A stretch of 64,000 bases of DNA, taken from positions 1 to 64,000 of the forward strand of contig NZ_JAILYN010000005.1 in the NCBI RefSeq assembly GCF_019795155.1. The letters are read 5' to 3'. Both the position numbers and the translations under genes were made by a program. Shown piece by piece: positions 27,601-40,028 of the stretch. Below the pieces are notes generated by a model that saw nothing but the letters and a program-made list of their open reading frames with translations, did no database searches and was not told where the DNA came from. Source of the DNA: Marinobacterium arenosum (GTDB lineage: Bacteria; Pseudomonadota; Gammaproteobacteria; Pseudomonadales; Balneatricaceae). How positions within the stretch are numbered: the first letter of the stretch is position 1; every line of letters begins with the position of its first letter.

Positions 27601-28167
27601 AAAGAGCTGGCCAATTTCGTCAGCAAGAAGATTGTCGAGATTCAGCCGTCCCGCGGCGCCACCCAGAAGATGGCCGGGCTGGTGGTCGATATGCGGCTGA
27701 AGAAGACCAAGAAGGGCGAGAACCTCTGCTTCGTGACTCTGGACGACCGCAGCGCCCGGATCGACGTGACCCTGTTCGGCGAAACCTACGATCAGGCACG
27801 TGACCGGATCAACAAGGATGCGGTGCTGATCATCGAGGGCGAGGTCAAGGAGGATCACTTCTCCGGCGGTATCAAGGTCAGTGCCTCCCAGGTGATGGAT
27901 ATCCCGCAGGCGCGGGCCCGCTATGCCCGCTGTCTGGAGATCAGCTGTTCCCGTGAACAGTTGACCCAGCGCGCGCTACGCCGACTGGAGGAGACGCTGG
28001 CCGGTTACCGCGGTCAGGGCGCGCTACCGGTATCGTTGTGCTACCGGCGTAACGACGCCCGAGCCAATATCACGCTGGGTGAGCAGTGGAAGGTCGAGGC
28101 CAATGACGACCTGGTGCTGGCGCTGCTGGACCAGTTCGGCAGTGGTTCGGTGCGGTTGGCGTACTGA
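24667..28167 (+). CDS. dnaE: DNA polymerase III alpha subunit
   Basis: 1166 residues, replicative polymerase. N-terminal PHP domain ([13 protein letters not shown]), palm with [15 protein letters not shown] supplying two of the catalytic Asp near residue 410, the third in VKFDFLGL, then the fingers, the beta-clamp-binding motif (GMFDLFGE), an OB fold ([17 protein letters not shown]) and the C-terminal tau-binding region. Full length for a DnaE1-type protein. Ends the lipid A/replication block; accA follows after 146 nt with a GC hairpin (28180-28197) but no T run. Confidence 0.98.
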   Translation: MTEPQFVHLRVHSEYSLVDGLVRIKELVKASQAAQMPAVALTDQVNLFALVKFYKAAVGAGIKPICGTDLLVVNSETPDADPHRLTLLVSNGQGYRNLMELVSKAYSDGQNYIVDKALVERSWIAEKAEGLIALSGAKDGDIGRAILSGKPERAEQLLAGWMALFPGRFYLELQRTGRPGDEEVVHGSVELAHKTGCPVVATNGVMFLKEEDFDAHEARVCINLGRTLEDPTRPRDYSEQQYFRSAEEMAELFADIPVALQNSVEIAKRCNIDIELGTYYLPKYPIPEGMLMDDYFRKVSFEGLEERLEVLLDKNDPDYLAKRQPYIDRLNFELDIIIQMGFPGYFLIVMDFIKWGKENGVPVGPGRGSGAGSLVAYAQKITDLDPLEYDLLFERFLNPERVSMPDFDIDFCMDNRDKVIDYVANTYGRDAVSQIVTFGTMAAKAVVRDVARVQGKAFGLADKLSKLIPFEVGMTLSKAWEQEELLREFVNGSEEAQEIMEMAYKLEGVTRGVGKHAGGVVIAPTKLTDFAATYCDEEGKGLVTQFDKNDVEEAGLVKFDFLGLRTLTIIDWALDTINKVRAKEGQEPLDIALIDLEDKKTFDLLQSAETTAVFQLESNGMKDLVRRLLPSRFEDIVALVALFRPGPLQSGMVDDFINRKHGRAEMAWPHPDYQLDSLQPVLEPTYGIILYQEQVMQIAQVMAGYTLGGADMLRRAMGKKKPEEMAKQRAIFLEGCENNNIDRDLAGNIFDLVEKFAGYGFNKSHSAAYALVSYQTAWLKAHYPAPFMAAVISSDMQNTDKVVIFIEECRKMGHAPLPPDVNSGEYMFTVNEDGRIVYGLGAIKGVGEGPIESIVAARQDGKGPFKDIFDFCERVGAKKLNKRVLESLVRSGALDNLGPSRAVLFEAIGDALKAADQTARNQDAGMFDLFGEVEVEQPRDPYEDYQRRVRDWTDKERLGGEKDTLGLYLTGHPIDEYEKELANFVSKKIVEIQPSRGATQKMAGLVVDMRLKKTKKGENLCFVTLDDRSARIDVTLFGETYDQARDRINKDAVLIIEGEVKEDHFSGGIKVSASQVMDIPQARARYARCLEISCSREQLTQRALRRLEETLAGYRGQGALPVSLCYRRNDARANITLGEQWKVEANDDLVLALLDQFGSGSVRLAY

Positions 28168-28313
28168 TCGATGTTGCCAGGCGGCGATTCAGCCGCCATT
28201 CGTCACCGTTGGTCGATGGTTGCACGGACTGGTTCTAAAACGAGCAAGCGGGTAAACTTGGGCGCAATTTTTACCCTGTTACCGAACTGAAGCTGGATAT
28301 AAAAAGAGCGGGC

Positions 28314-29279
28314 ATGAATCCAAATTACCTGGACTTTGAACAACCGATCGCTGAACTGCAGGCCAAGATCGAAGAGCTGCGCCTGGTCAGTGACGATAAC
28401 GAAGAACTGAACCTCTCCGATGAGATCGCCAAACTGCAGGATAAGAGCCGCTCGCTGACCGAGTCGATCTTCTCCGACCTGTCCGCCTGGCAGATCTCTC
28501 AGCTGGCTCGTCACCCGCAGCGCCCCTATACGCTGGATTATGTCGAGCATATCTTCGATGATTTCGACGAAGTACACGGCGATCGTCACTTCGCCGATGA
28601 TGCCGCGATCGTCGGCGGTATTGCCCGTCTGGATGGCAAGCCGGTGATGGTGGTTGGCCACCAGAAGGGCCGTGAAGTAAAAGAAAAGGTACGCCGCAAC
28701 TTCGGCATGCCGCGCCCGGAAGGTTATCGCAAGGCGCTGCGTCTCATGGAGATGGCGGAACGCTTCAAGCTGCCGGTAATGACCTTTATCGACACGCCGG
28801 GAGCCTACCCGGGGATCGATGCGGAAGAGCGTGGTCAGTCGGAAGCGATCGCTTTCAACCTGGCCAAGCTGTCGCAACTGAAAACCCCGGTCATCTCCAC
28901 CGTCATTGGTGAAGGTGGTTCCGGTGGCGCACTGGCGATCGGCGTTTGCGACGAACTGCTGATGCTGCAGTACGGCACCTATTCGGTGATCTCGCCGGAA
29001 GGTTGTGCGTCGATCCTGTGGAAGAGTGCCGAGCGTGCGTCCGATGCGGCCAAGGCGATGGGTATCACCGCCGACCGGCTGCATGAGCTGGGACTGGTCG
29101 ATCAGGTGGTCAGCGAACCGCTGGGCGGCGCGCACCGTGATAAGGGACTGATGGCTGCCAACCTCAAGAAGCACCTGCTGGAAACTCTGGACAAGCTGGA
29201 AGGGCTGTCCGAAGAGGAGCTGCTGGAACGCCGTTACAGCCGGTTGATGTCCTACGGCCTCGATGGCGAGCCGGCCTGA
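28314..29279 (+). CDS. accA: acetyl-CoA carboxylase carboxyltransferase subunit alpha
   Basis: 321 residues. With AccD it transfers the carboxyl group from biotin to acetyl-CoA, the first committed step of fatty acid synthesis. [18 protein letters not shown] at the N-terminus, [40 protein letters not shown] (shared blocks), and [15 protein letters not shown] are diagnostic of the crotonase-fold alpha subunit. Follows dnaE as in most gammaproteobacteria; the tilS start lies inside its last codons. Confidence 0.98.
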   Translation: MNPNYLDFEQPIAELQAKIEELRLVSDDNEELNLSDEIAKLQDKSRSLTESIFSDLSAWQISQLARHPQRPYTLDYVEHIFDDFDEVHGDRHFADDAAIVGGIARLDGKPVMVVGHQKGREVKEKVRRNFGMPRPEGYRKALRLMEMAERFKLPVMTFIDTPGAYPGIDAEERGQSEAIAFNLAKLSQLKTPVISTVIGEGGSGGALAIGVCDELLMLQYGTYSVISPEGCASILWKSAERASDAAKAMGITADRLHELGLVDQVVSEPLGGAHRDKGLMAANLKKHLLETLDKLEGLSEEELLERRYSRLMSYGLDGEPA

Positions 29280-30573
29280 TCCGACAGCTGCGTCGCAGCG
29301 GGCCGATCTCGATACGCTGTTCCAGGCCGAGGTCGCCCGTCATCCCAACGTCCGCCGCTGGCTGATCGGCCATAGCGGCGGTCTCGACTCCCAGGTGTTG
29401 CTGCACCTGGCTGCCCGCCATATTCCCCGCGACCGCCTGCTGGTGGTCCATGTCAATCACCAGTTGCAAGCCGCCGCCGATTACTGGGTTCAGTTCTGTC
29501 AACGCAATGCCCAGCGGCTGAAGCTGGCCTTTCACCTCGAAACCGTCTCACCCGTCGATAGATCCGAGCAAGCTGCCCGCGACGCCCGCTATGCCGCTTT
29601 CGAACAGTTGCTGCAAGCCGGCGACTGTCTGCTGCTCGGACACCACGCCGATGATCAGGCGGAAACCCTGTTGTTCCGGTTGCTGCGTGGTAGCGGCCTG
29701 ACCGGCCTCGGCGGTATGCCGCGCCAGCGTCCGCTGGGGGCTGGCCAACTGCTGCGGCCGCTGCTGGATCAACCGAAGAGTGTGCTATTGCAGTGGGCCG
29801 AGACGGCCCGGCTGGACTGGGTGGAGGATCCCAGCAACCGGCAGTTGGACTACGACCGCAACTACCTGCGTAACGAGGTAATGCCCCGACTGGCGCAGCG
29901 CTGGCCCGGCTTCAGTCGGCGCTGGAGCCGTACCGCCGACCAGCTGCGGGAAACCGAACAGCTGTTGAACCGGTTGCTGGATCGGGAGCTGCAGCCGCTG
30001 TTGCTGGAGGATGGCGGGTTCGACTGTCAGTCGCTTGCCGGGCGCCCGGATGATGAGCAGCGGGCGCTGCTGCGGCGTTGGCTGCAGCCCGATGGCGTGC
30101 TGTTGAACCGCGATCAGCTGCAGCGGGTCATTGGCCAGCTGGTGAACGCGCGTGCTGATGCCCAGCCAAGGCTGCGATTGGCGGACCGGGAGCTACGCCG
30201 TTATCGACAACGGCTTTATCTGCGGCCAGCCAAGTCGCTGCCCATCGACCCGTTTGACGGGCCGTTGCAGCCGGGTGAGCAGCGGCTCAGCGACGGTCGC
30301 TTGCAGATCGCGCCCGGTCAGGGCGGCCTGAAGACGCTGCAGGGGTTGCAGCTGGTGCGCCGCCAGGGTGGTGAGCGGCTGAGTCCGCAGGGGCGTGGCG
30401 GCAGTTGCAGCCTGAAGCAACTGCTGCAGGAGGCCGGGATCGCGCCCTGGTGGCGAGAGCACTGGCCGCTTATCGTATCCGACGGAAAGATCGTTGCAGT
30501 ACCGCGGATTTGTGTCTGTGAGGGCTGGTGGTCGGCAACTGATGGTTATCGACTCAACTGGCAGCCATTCTGA
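29263..30573 (+). CDS. tilS: tRNA(Ile)-lysidine synthetase
   Basis: 436 residues. Modifies C34 of the CAU-anticodon tRNA-Ile to lysidine. The ATP PP-loop is [11 protein letters not shown] near residues 37-47; [20 protein letters not shown]-type helix and the RPLL...WVEDPSN block with YDRNYLRN follow, then the C-terminal TilS domains. Starts 17 nt inside accA, so translation is coupled. Sequence drift is high in the C-terminal third, as usual. Confidence 0.95.
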   Translation: MASRPDPTAASQRADLDTLFQAEVARHPNVRRWLIGHSGGLDSQVLLHLAARHIPRDRLLVVHVNHQLQAAADYWVQFCQRNAQRLKLAFHLETVSPVDRSEQAARDARYAAFEQLLQAGDCLLLGHHADDQAETLLFRLLRGSGLTGLGGMPRQRPLGAGQLLRPLLDQPKSVLLQWAETARLDWVEDPSNRQLDYDRNYLRNEVMPRLAQRWPGFSRRWSRTADQLRETEQLLNRLLDRELQPLLLEDGGFDCQSLAGRPDDEQRALLRRWLQPDGVLLNRDQLQRVIGQLVNARADAQPRLRLADRELRRYRQRLYLRPAKSLPIDPFDGPLQPGEQRLSDGRLQIAPGQGGLKTLQGLQLVRRQGGERLSPQGRGGSCSLKQLLQEAGIAPWWREHWPLIVSDGKIVAVPRICVCEGWWSATDGYRLNWQPF

Positions 30574-30602
30574 TTGTCTGGCGGGGGGGATTTTGCTATC
30601 CT
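30574..30602 (+). promoter_or_regulatory. pyrG promoter
   Basis: TTGTCT (30574-30579), 17-nt spacer, TATCCT (30597-30602) with an extended TGC before the -10. It begins directly after the tilS stop codon and would give a leader of about 55 nt. Confidence 0.6.
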
Positions 30603-30640
30603 GCACTCCCATCTCGAGTTTGTATTTCCTCGCTTTCTAA

Positions 30641-32299
<1,659 letters not shown>

Positions 32300-32325
32300 G
32301 TTGAGCGTACTTGGAGTTGAATTAG

Positions 32326-33621
<1,296 letters not shown>

Positions 33622-33638
33622 CGCCGACCGGGCAGAAC

Positions 33639-33662
33639 AAGGGGGCGTTGGCCCCCTTTTTT
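33639..33662 (+). terminator. eno intrinsic terminator
   Basis: 8-bp GC-rich stem (33639-33646 with 33651-33658), 4-nt loop and a run of six T. Confidence 0.9.
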
Positions 33663-33699
33663 GACGCCGGATGCCGAGCTGTCCTGAATCGAGGTTGTG

Positions 33700-33996
33700 A
33701 TGTTTCGTGGTTTAATGTTGATCCTGTTTGTGCTGCTGCTGGGGCTGCAATATCGGCTCTGGTTCGGAGAGCCGAACCTGCGCCAGATCTGGCAGCTGGA
33801 GACGATGATCGAACAGCAACAGCTACAGAACGAGCAGCTCAGCGAGCGTAACAAGCAACTGGAAGCGGAAGTACAGGACCTTAAAAAGGGTTTGTCGGCG
33901 CTGGAGGAGCGGGCGCGTAATGAGCTGGGCATGATCCGCGAAGGCGAAACTTTCTTTCAACTGGTCGACCCCCAACCCCAGGCTCGCCAACGCTAA
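33700..33996 (+). CDS. ftsB: cell division protein FtsB
   Basis: 98 residues from the ATG at 33700 with GAGG upstream. Single membrane segment at residues 3-19 (GLMLILFVLLLGLQY), RLWFGE, then a periplasmic leucine-rich coiled coil to about residue 70 and ARNELGMIREGETFFQLV, the conserved FtsB tail. It links FtsL and FtsQ in the divisome. Placed after eno as usual, but the next genes ispD and ispF are missing. Confidence 0.93.
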   Translation: MFRGLMLILFVLLLGLQYRLWFGEPNLRQIWQLETMIEQQQLQNEQLSERNKQLEAEVQDLKKGLSALEERARNELGMIREGETFFQLVDPQPQARQR

Positions 33997-34119
33997 GGGG
34001 CGACCATAAGCTGCGGCGGCTCCGCACTGGAGTGCAGGATCGGACACCACCGGGGCGCCGATCGCCGCTAACTTGCACCGTCCAGTCTCCTCGGACGGTT
34101 TCTGGAGATACCTGCCGTG

Positions 34120-35169
34120 ATGCAGTTGCCAACCGATTTTAGCTACCTCTACGGCCAGCCGGCCGGTACCGCCCTGATCCGTACCGAGGCGGAAGATTTC
34201 CAGGTGTTCGAACAGCTGCCGTTCGAGCCCGATGGCGAGGGTGAGCACTACCTGGTCTATATCCGCAAGATCGGTGAGAACACTGATTGGGTGGCTCGCA
34301 AGCTGGCCCGCTTCTGCCATACCACGCCGCGTGAAGTGGGTTATGCCGGTAAGAAAGACCGCCATGCGGTGACCGAGCAATGGTTCAGCGTCAAGGTGCC
34401 GATTAAGCGCGAGGTGGACTGGACGCTGTTCAACAGCAAGACCATCCAGGTGCTGAAGGCGGTACGCCATGGCCGTAAGTTGCGCCTTGGCGCGCTCAAG
34501 GGCAACCGTTTCAAGCTGCGCCTGCGCGAGGTCAGTCAGCCGGATGAACTGGTCGCCCGACTGGAACAGATCCGCAACGGGGTGCCGAACTATTTCGGCG
34601 AGCAGCGCTTCGGTAATGACTGGAACAACCTGCACAGCGGCTTGGCGTTACTCAGTGGAGAGCTGAAGGAGCGTCAACGCCATAAAAAAGGCCTCTATAT
34701 ATCGGCGGTGCGCTCCTGGCTGTTCAACCGGTTGCTGTCGCAGCGGATCGAACAGGGGCTGTGGCAGACGCTGTTGCCGGGCGATGCGCTGATGCTGGAA
34801 GGGAGTCGCAGCTGTTTCGCCGCCGATGCCGAGCAGGATATGGCACAGTTGCTGCAGCGCCTGGAACAGCGCGACCTGCACCTGACCGGAGCGTTGTGGG
34901 GGCGGGGCGAGCCGATGGCGCAGCTGGATGCCCGTCAGTGGGAGCGCGATCAGCTGGCGCCCTGGAGCGAATTGCTCGGCGGCCTGGAACAGCTCGGTCT
35001 GAACCAGGAGCGACGCGCCCTGCGACTGTTGCCGGCGGCACTTGCAGCTCATGCGGAGTCTGAACGACAATGGTGGCTCGAATTTGAGCTGCCCGCCGGT
35101 GCATTTGCCACCAGTGTGCTGCGTGAACTATGCCAGGTGACAGCCCCCGTCCGGGGGAACGATGCATGA
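34120..35169 (+). CDS. truD: tRNA pseudouridine(13) synthase
   Basis: 349 residues. Makes pseudouridine 13 in tRNA-Glu. The catalytic Asp is in [17 protein letters not shown] near residue 80; [13 protein letters not shown]-type N-terminal block, [11 protein letters not shown] and the TRUD insertion are present. The ATG at 34120 is preceded by TCTGGAG; a GTG three bases earlier is in frame. Its TGA overlaps the surE start (ATGA). Confidence 0.96.
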   Translation: MQLPTDFSYLYGQPAGTALIRTEAEDFQVFEQLPFEPDGEGEHYLVYIRKIGENTDWVARKLARFCHTTPREVGYAGKKDRHAVTEQWFSVKVPIKREVDWTLFNSKTIQVLKAVRHGRKLRLGALKGNRFKLRLREVSQPDELVARLEQIRNGVPNYFGEQRFGNDWNNLHSGLALLSGELKERQRHKKGLYISAVRSWLFNRLLSQRIEQGLWQTLLPGDALMLEGSRSCFAADAEQDMAQLLQRLEQRDLHLTGALWGRGEPMAQLDARQWERDQLAPWSELLGGLEQLGLNQERRALRLLPAALAAHAESERQWWLEFELPAGAFATSVLRELCQVTAPVRGNDA

Positions 35170-35915
35170 GAATACTGATCTCCAACGATGACGGCGTCTA
35201 TGCGCCAGGGATTGCCGCACTGGCCCGGGTATTGGCCGAGATCGGCGAAATCCAGGTGGTGGCGCCGGACCGCAACCGCAGCGGCGCCAGTAATTCATTG
35301 ACCCTCGATCGGCCGTTGGAGCCGCACCATCACGACAGCGGCTTCATCAGCCTTAACGGCACCCCGACCGATTGCGTCCATATGGGGGCCTCCGAGGTGT
35401 TCGGTATGGCGCCCGACCTGGTGGTTTCCGGTATCAATGCCGGCGCCAACCTGGGTGACGACGTGCTCTATTCCGGTACCGTGGCGGCAGCGATGGAGGG
35501 GCGCCATCTGGGGCTGCCGCCATTGGCGGTATCGCTGGCCAGCCACCACCCGAAGCATTTTGACAGCGCGGCACTGGTCACCCGCGATCTGGTTGGTCGT
35601 CTTGGCGAGCTGAACCTGGCACCGCGCACGGTGCTGAACGTCAATGTGCCGGACCTGCCGCTGGCAGAGATCAAGGGTGTGCACGTTACCCGTTTGGGCC
35701 ACCGTTCATTGGCAGACAAACCGGTGGCCAGCGCCGACCCGCGCGGCAAGGTGCGCTACTGGATCGCCGGGGCCGGCGATGCCGCCGATTGCGGGCCGGG
35801 GACCGACTTCTATGCTGTCGCCGAGGGCTATGTCTCGATTACTCCGTTGCAGATCGATATGACCCAGTATTCCGGCATGGACAGTGTTGCCGAGTGGTTG
35901 GAGAAACCGCTATGA
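35166..35915 (+). CDS. surE: 5'/3'-nucleotidase SurE
   Basis: 249 residues from the ATG at 35166, which directly gives the family start [23 protein letters not shown] lies upstream. Metal-dependent nucleoside monophosphatase and exopolyphosphatase important in stationary phase. Metal ligands: the Asp pair in SNDDG, Ser in RSGASNS and Asn in [10 protein letters not shown]. Overlaps truD and pcm by 4 nt each (ATGA), so truD-surE-pcm is one operon. Confidence 0.97.
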   Translation: MRILISNDDGVYAPGIAALARVLAEIGEIQVVAPDRNRSGASNSLTLDRPLEPHHHDSGFISLNGTPTDCVHMGASEVFGMAPDLVVSGINAGANLGDDVLYSGTVAAAMEGRHLGLPPLAVSLASHHPKHFDSAALVTRDLVGRLGELNLAPRTVLNVNVPDLPLAEIKGVHVTRLGHRSLADKPVASADPRGKVRYWIAGAGDAADCGPGTDFYAVAEGYVSITPLQIDMTQYSGMDSVAEWLEKPL

Positions 35916-36580
35916 ACAATATTCAGCTGGAGGGGATCGGCATGACCTCGCGGCGCACCCGTGAGCGGCTGATCAACCGGCTACGCGAGCAGGGGATTCG
36001 CGACGAGGCGGTGCTGGAGGCGATGCGCGCGACGCCGCGTCATATCTTTGTCGACGAAGCGCTGGCGCACCGGGCCTATGAGGACAGCGCGCTGCCGATC
36101 GGCTTCAATCAGACCATCTCGCAACCCTATATCGTGGCCCGGATGAGCGAATTGCTACTGGCCGGCGGGCCCCTGAAGCGGGTGCTGGAAGTGGGAACCG
36201 GCTCCGGTTTCCAGACCGCCGTGCTGGCCCAGCTGGTCGATAACCTGTGCAGTGTCGAGCGGATCCGGCCGCTGCAGGAGAAGGCTCGCACGCGGTTGCA
36301 GATGTTGGCGTTGCGCAACGTCCAGTATCTGCACTCCGATGGCGGTATGGGCTGGCCCGCCAAGGCACCGTTTGATGGAATTCTGTCGGCGGCGGCCCCT
36401 GAACAGGTGCCGGCCGAACTGCTGGCGCAGCTGGCCGTCGGTGGACGGATGGTGATCCCGGTCGGCGGTAGTCGCGGCCAACAGCTCAAACTGATCTGCC
36501 GGCGGGATGAAAATAACTACGAAACCGAGGTGATCGAAGGGGTTCACTTCGTACCGCTGCTCAGCGGTACCCTGCGTTGA
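35912..36580 (+). CDS. pcm: protein-L-isoaspartate O-methyltransferase
   Basis: 222 residues. Uses S-adenosylmethionine to methylate isoaspartyl residues in damaged proteins. Motif [19 protein letters not shown], the substrate-binding [12 protein letters not shown] and the C-terminal FVPL are intact. The start at 35912 is coupled to the surE stop. Part of the stationary-phase survival cluster surE-pcm-nlpD-rpoS. Confidence 0.97.
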   Translation: MNNIQLEGIGMTSRRTRERLINRLREQGIRDEAVLEAMRATPRHIFVDEALAHRAYEDSALPIGFNQTISQPYIVARMSELLLAGGPLKRVLEVGTGSGFQTAVLAQLVDNLCSVERIRPLQEKARTRLQMLALRNVQYLHSDGGMGWPAKAPFDGILSAAAPEQVPAELLAQLAVGGRMVIPVGGSRGQQLKLICRRDENNYETEVIEGVHFVPLLSGTLR

Positions 36581-36590
36581 TGGAGGTGTG

Positions 36591-37520
36591 ATGAGTCAGC
36601 TGCGTTCAGTAACGGCGTATCTGTGGTTGGCCTTGAAGGGGATGCTGATGGGGGCGGCCGATGCGGTACCGGGCGTATCCGGTGGCACGGTGGCCTTCAT
36701 GACCGGGATCTATGAGGAGCTGATCGACTCATTGCGGCGGTTCGATCTGCAGGCCCTGCGGCTGCTGTTTCGCGAGGGGCCACTGACGGCTTGGCGACAC
36801 GTCAACGGCAGTTTCCTGCTGGTGCTGTTCTGCGGCATCCTGTTCAGCGTACTGACCATGGCCCGGTTGGTGCTTTATCTGCTGGCTGAATACCCGATTC
36901 AGCTGTGGGCCCTGTTCTTCGGCCTGATCCTCGCCTCCTGCTGGGTGGTGGCGCGCTGTATCGATGGTTGGGAACGTAATCGAATAGCCAGTTTTCTGCT
37001 GGGGGTGGTAACCGCTTACCTGGTGACCTCGCTGATTCCTATCTCGCTCGAGGCGACCCCGTTGACGGTGTTCCTGGCCGGCATGCTGGCGATCTGCGCG
37101 ATGATCCTGCCAGGTATTTCCGGCAGCTTCATCCTGCTGTTGTTGGGGCTCTATGCGCCGATTTTGGCGGCGATCAAGGGCTTTGAGTGGGCGTTGCTGC
37201 TGCTGTTCGCGTCCGGTTGTGCGGTTGGTTTGCTCAGCTTTTCGCGATTACTGCACTGGCTGTTCCAGCACCATCATGAAGCCACACTGGCGCTGCTGGC
37301 CGGCTTCATGCTGGGCTCGCTGAACAAGGTCTGGCCCTGGAAATACACCACCGCCTATACCATCGACCGGCACGGTCGCGAGGTGGCGCTGGTACAGGAG
37401 AATCTGCTGCCGGGCGGCTATGAGTCGCTGACCGGCGAGCCGGCTTTCATGGCCAGTGCCGTCGGCCTGATGGCGCTGGGGGCTATGCTGGTCATGGCGC
37501 TGGAGTGGCGCAAGCAGTAG
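36591..37520 (+). CDS. DUF368 membrane protein, PopT-type candidate undecaprenyl-phosphate translocase
   Basis: 309 residues with eight or more hydrophobic segments. The DUF368 hallmark is near the N-terminus: KGMLMGAADAVPGVSGGTVAFMTGIYEELI, with a second, inverted-repeat-like GISGSFILLLLGLYAPI in the middle, as expected for a duplicated transporter fold. DUF368 proteins (PopT) have been proposed to return undecaprenyl phosphate from the outer to the inner leaflet. TGGAGG precedes the ATG. Inserted between pcm and nlpD; part of the same run of closely spaced genes. Confidence 0.85.
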   Translation: MSQLRSVTAYLWLALKGMLMGAADAVPGVSGGTVAFMTGIYEELIDSLRRFDLQALRLLFREGPLTAWRHVNGSFLLVLFCGILFSVLTMARLVLYLLAEYPIQLWALFFGLILASCWVVARCIDGWERNRIASFLLGVVTAYLVTSLIPISLEATPLTVFLAGMLAICAMILPGISGSFILLLLGLYAPILAAIKGFEWALLLLFASGCAVGLLSFSRLLHWLFQHHHEATLALLAGFMLGSLNKVWPWKYTTAYTIDRHGREVALVQENLLPGGYESLTGEPAFMASAVGLMALGAMLVMALEWRKQ

Positions 37521-37533
37521 CGGAGGAGTCGCT

Positions 37534-38358
37534 GTGGCCGGATGGCGAGGGGGATGGCTGTTACTGCTCGGTGCACTGCTGGTGGGCTGTGGTGGTGGTC
37601 AGTATGTGCCCGTGGCCGACCGGTCGCGCCCGGTTAAAAGTCAGCCACCCCCGGCACATTATGTGGTCCGCAAAGGTGATACTCTCTATTCAATTGCTTG
37701 GCGCTATGGCATCGACTTTCGTCGTATAGCTCGCTTGAATGCTATCGATAACGACTACCGGATCTATCCCGGTCAGAAGTTGCGGCTGAAGGGGCAGCCG
37801 GTGGCGGCGCAGGCGCCCAAAACCCAGCAAAAACGCACAACGCAGGTGGCGGCCGCGCCGGTGGCTCCGAAAGTACGGAACCAATCGGCACCGCCGCAAC
37901 CAAACAAAAATAAGCCCAACACGAATACCGACTCACAAAAAGTTAGTAGTACATCGTCGACGACGAACTCTGCTAGGGTGAAAAGTATTCGCTGGAGATG
38001 GCCCGCCGAGGGGCGTGTCATAAAAACGTTTACAACCCGTGGTAAGATCAATAAAGGCATTAATATTGCCGGTCGCCTGGGTGATCCGGTGTTTGCGGCG
38101 GCTACCGGTGAGGTGGTTTACGCGGGCAGCGGCTTGTTAGGGTACGGAAACCTTATCATTATCAACCATGACGGTCTGTTTATGAGTGCTTATGCACACA
38201 ACAGCCGAATTTTTGTAAAGGAGCGTGACAGAGTCACCCAAGGTGACAAGATCGCCGAGGTGGGTAATAGCGGTACCGATCGTTATATGCTCCACTTCGA
38301 GATCAGGCGGGATGGCCAGCCGGTGAATCCGCAGCGTTACCTGCCGAAACGCAAATAA
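37534..38358 (+). CDS. nlpD: lipoprotein NlpD, LysM and LytM (M23) domains
   Basis: 274 residues. GTG start with GGAGG 8 nt upstream. Lipobox LLVGC (Cys19); LysM domain at about 42-86 (HYVVRKGDTLYSIAWRYGIDF); a Pro/Ala/Asn/Ser-rich linker (90-145) and a degenerate LytM domain (150-270). The first zinc ligand position is Asn (GINIAG instead of the usual His), so like other NlpD proteins it is expected to be enzymatically inactive and to activate the amidase AmiC during division. The linker and LytM part are noticeably lower in GC than neighbouring genes. Confidence 0.93.
   Translation: MAGWRGGWLLLLGALLVGCGGGQYVPVADRSRPVKSQPPPAHYVVRKGDTLYSIAWRYGIDFRRIARLNAIDNDYRIYPGQKLRLKGQPVAAQAPKTQQKRTTQVAAAPVAPKVRNQSAPPQPNKNKPNTNTDSQKVSSTSSTTNSARVKSIRWRWPAEGRVIKTFTTRGKINKGINIAGRLGDPVFAAATGEVVYAGSGLLGYGNLIIINHDGLFMSAYAHNSRIFVKERDRVTQGDKIAEVGNSGTDRYMLHFEIRRDGQPVNPQRYLPKRK
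37971..37979 (+). promoter_or_regulatory. candidate rpoS promoter inside nlpD
   Basis: TGC followed by TAGGGT, an extended -10 element, lies in the AT-richer linker region of nlpD about 430 nt before the rpoS start. In Escherichia coli and Pseudomonas the main rpoS promoter is inside nlpD, so position agrees; the -35 is poor. Confidence 0.4.
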
Positions 38359-38412
38359 TAATAACTACGTCCAGATGACGGACGACGCTCCATCTAAACG
38401 AGGGGGTTGAAC

Positions 38413-39432
38413 ATGGAAAATCTAGAGAAGGATTATGCGCTGGAGAACGCAGAGGATGAGGTAGCGGTTTCTGACGATGCCGAGACGGATCAGCAGGCGG
38501 AGGAAACCAATGAGGTGGCAGAATCGCCTGCCGAAGCCTTCATTAACAGTGGCCGAGGTCGTGGCAGCCTGGCCCATAAGGACTTGATGAACGCCAAAAC
38601 GCTGGATGCCACTCAGCTCTACCTGAATGAGATCGGCTTTTCGCCGCTACTCAGTGCCGAGGAGGAGGTTTACTACTCCCGGCGAGCCTTGCGCGGCGAC
38701 GAAGCGTCCCGCAAGCGGATGATTGAAAGCAACCTTCGCCTGGTAGTGAAGATTGCCCGCCGTTATATCAACCGGGGACTGACCCTGCTCGACCTGATCG
38801 AGGAAGGTAACCTGGGCTTGATCCGGGCGGTTGAGAAATTTGACCCTGAACGGGGTTTTCGTTTCTCGACCTACGCCACCTGGTGGATCCGCCAGACCAT
38901 CGAACGCGCCATCATGAACCAGACCCGGACCATCCGGCTGCCGATCCATGTGGTCAAGGAGCTCAATGTCTACCTGCGGGCGGCTCGGGAGTTGGCCCAG
39001 AAGCTGGACCATGAGCCCAGCGCCGAAGAGATTGCCAGCGCGGTGGATAAGCCGGTGGAGAATGTCGAACGGCTGCTCGGCCTGAACGAGCGGGTCAGTT
39101 CGGTGGACACTCCGGTGGGCAAGGATTCCGATAAGTCGTTGCTCGATACCATTCCGGACCTGGATTCGTCCGATCCCGCTACTTTGCTTCAGAGCACCAA
39201 TATCAGCGGTAACCTGAACCACTGGTTGGACATGCTGCCTGACAAGCATGCGGAAGTGCTGTCCCGTCGCTTCGGTTTGCGCGGCTACGAGATGAGCACT
39301 TTGGAAGAGGTGGGCCGGGAGATCGGTTTGACCCGTGAGCGGGTGCGCCAGATCCAGGTGGAAGCGTTGCGCAAGCTGCGTGAAATTGTCGAAAAGAACG
39401 GCCTGTCCGGCGAAGACCTGCTGCAGCAGTAA
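38413..39432 (+). CDS. rpoS: RNA polymerase sigma factor RpoS
   Basis: 339 residues from the ATG at 38413 with GAGGGGG upstream. Stationary-phase and general stress sigma factor. An acidic N-terminal stretch (1-55) is followed by region 1.2 ([21 protein letters not shown]), region 2 ([29 protein letters not shown]), region 3 and region 4 with [27 protein letters not shown]. Ends convergently with fdxA across 35 bp. Confidence 0.98.
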   Translation: MENLEKDYALENAEDEVAVSDDAETDQQAEETNEVAESPAEAFINSGRGRGSLAHKDLMNAKTLDATQLYLNEIGFSPLLSAEEEVYYSRRALRGDEASRKRMIESNLRLVVKIARRYINRGLTLLDLIEEGNLGLIRAVEKFDPERGFRFSTYATWWIRQTIERAIMNQTRTIRLPIHVVKELNVYLRAARELAQKLDHEPSAEEIASAVDKPVENVERLLGLNERVSSVDTPVGKDSDKSLLDTIPDLDSSDPATLLQSTNISGNLNHWLDMLPDKHAEVLSRRFGLRGYEMSTLEEVGREIGLTRERVRQIQVEALRKLREIVEKNGLSGEDLLQQ

Positions 39433-39467
39433 TCTGCGGCTAGCCTTTCTGTTGCGGGATTGGAGCC

Positions 39468-39791
39468 TCAGCGCTCCAGATGTTCCCGCTTACCCGGCAC
39501 CCCATCCCACTCCTCGGCTTCTTCGAGGGGCTTCTTGCGTTCCGTGATGTTGGGCCAGACTTCGGCCAGCTCGGCATTCAACGCGATAAACTCCTGCTGG
39601 TCGGCCGGCACCTCGTCCTCATGCAGAATCGCCTCGGCGGGGCACTCCGGCTCGCAGAGCGCGCAGTCGATGCACTCGTCCGGATGGATCACCAGGAAGT
39701 TCGGTCCTTCGTAAAAGCAGTCCACCGGACAGACTTCGACACAGTCGGTGTATTTGCAGCGGATGCAGTTTTCCAAGACCACGTACGCCAT
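39468..39791 (-). CDS. fdxA: seven-iron ferredoxin FdxA
   Basis: 107 residues. Two cluster motifs: C-x2-R-C...CVEVCPVDC in the first 25 residues and [12 protein letters not shown] at 40-51, the [3Fe-4S][4Fe-4S] type found next to rpoS and mutS in Pseudomonas and Azotobacter. The C-terminal tail (60-107) is acidic with the conserved WPNIT. GGAGAA precedes the ATG. Redox partner not known from sequence. Confidence 0.96.
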   Translation of the reverse strand: MAYVVLENCIRCKYTDCVEVCPVDCFYEGPNFLVIHPDECIDCALCEPECPAEAILHEDEVPADQQEFIALNAELAEVWPNITERKKPLEEAEEWDGVPGKREHLER

Positions 39792-39991
39792 GGCGTTTCT
39801 CCTGCGTTGACGTTTCTTGCTTCAGTCTAGCAGCCAGCCCGGCCCCGGGGAGAGATTAGCCGGTACGTCAGGCAACTCCAGTGGCCCTCTGTACTGCCCT
39901 AGAACGCCAGGCTTGCCGGTGACGTTCTGTTAACTCAAAACTGTCAACTTATAACTGCTCTTCCGCTCGCCCAGCGAGTCCGGCGCTGCCA

Positions 39992-40015
39992 GGCGGGGCG
40001 CCTTAGGGCCCCGCC
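39992..40015 (-). other. GC-rich hairpin downstream of mutS
   Basis: Perfect 8-bp stem GGCGGGGC / GCCCCGCC (39992-39999 with 40008-40015), 13 bp after the mutS stop in its reading direction. There is no T run on either strand, so it may only protect the 3' end. The remaining 200 bp to fdxA hold no gene; 39924-39957 is an AACTGT-rich degenerate repeat. Confidence 0.5.
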
Positions 40016-40028
40016 GACTGGAAACAAA

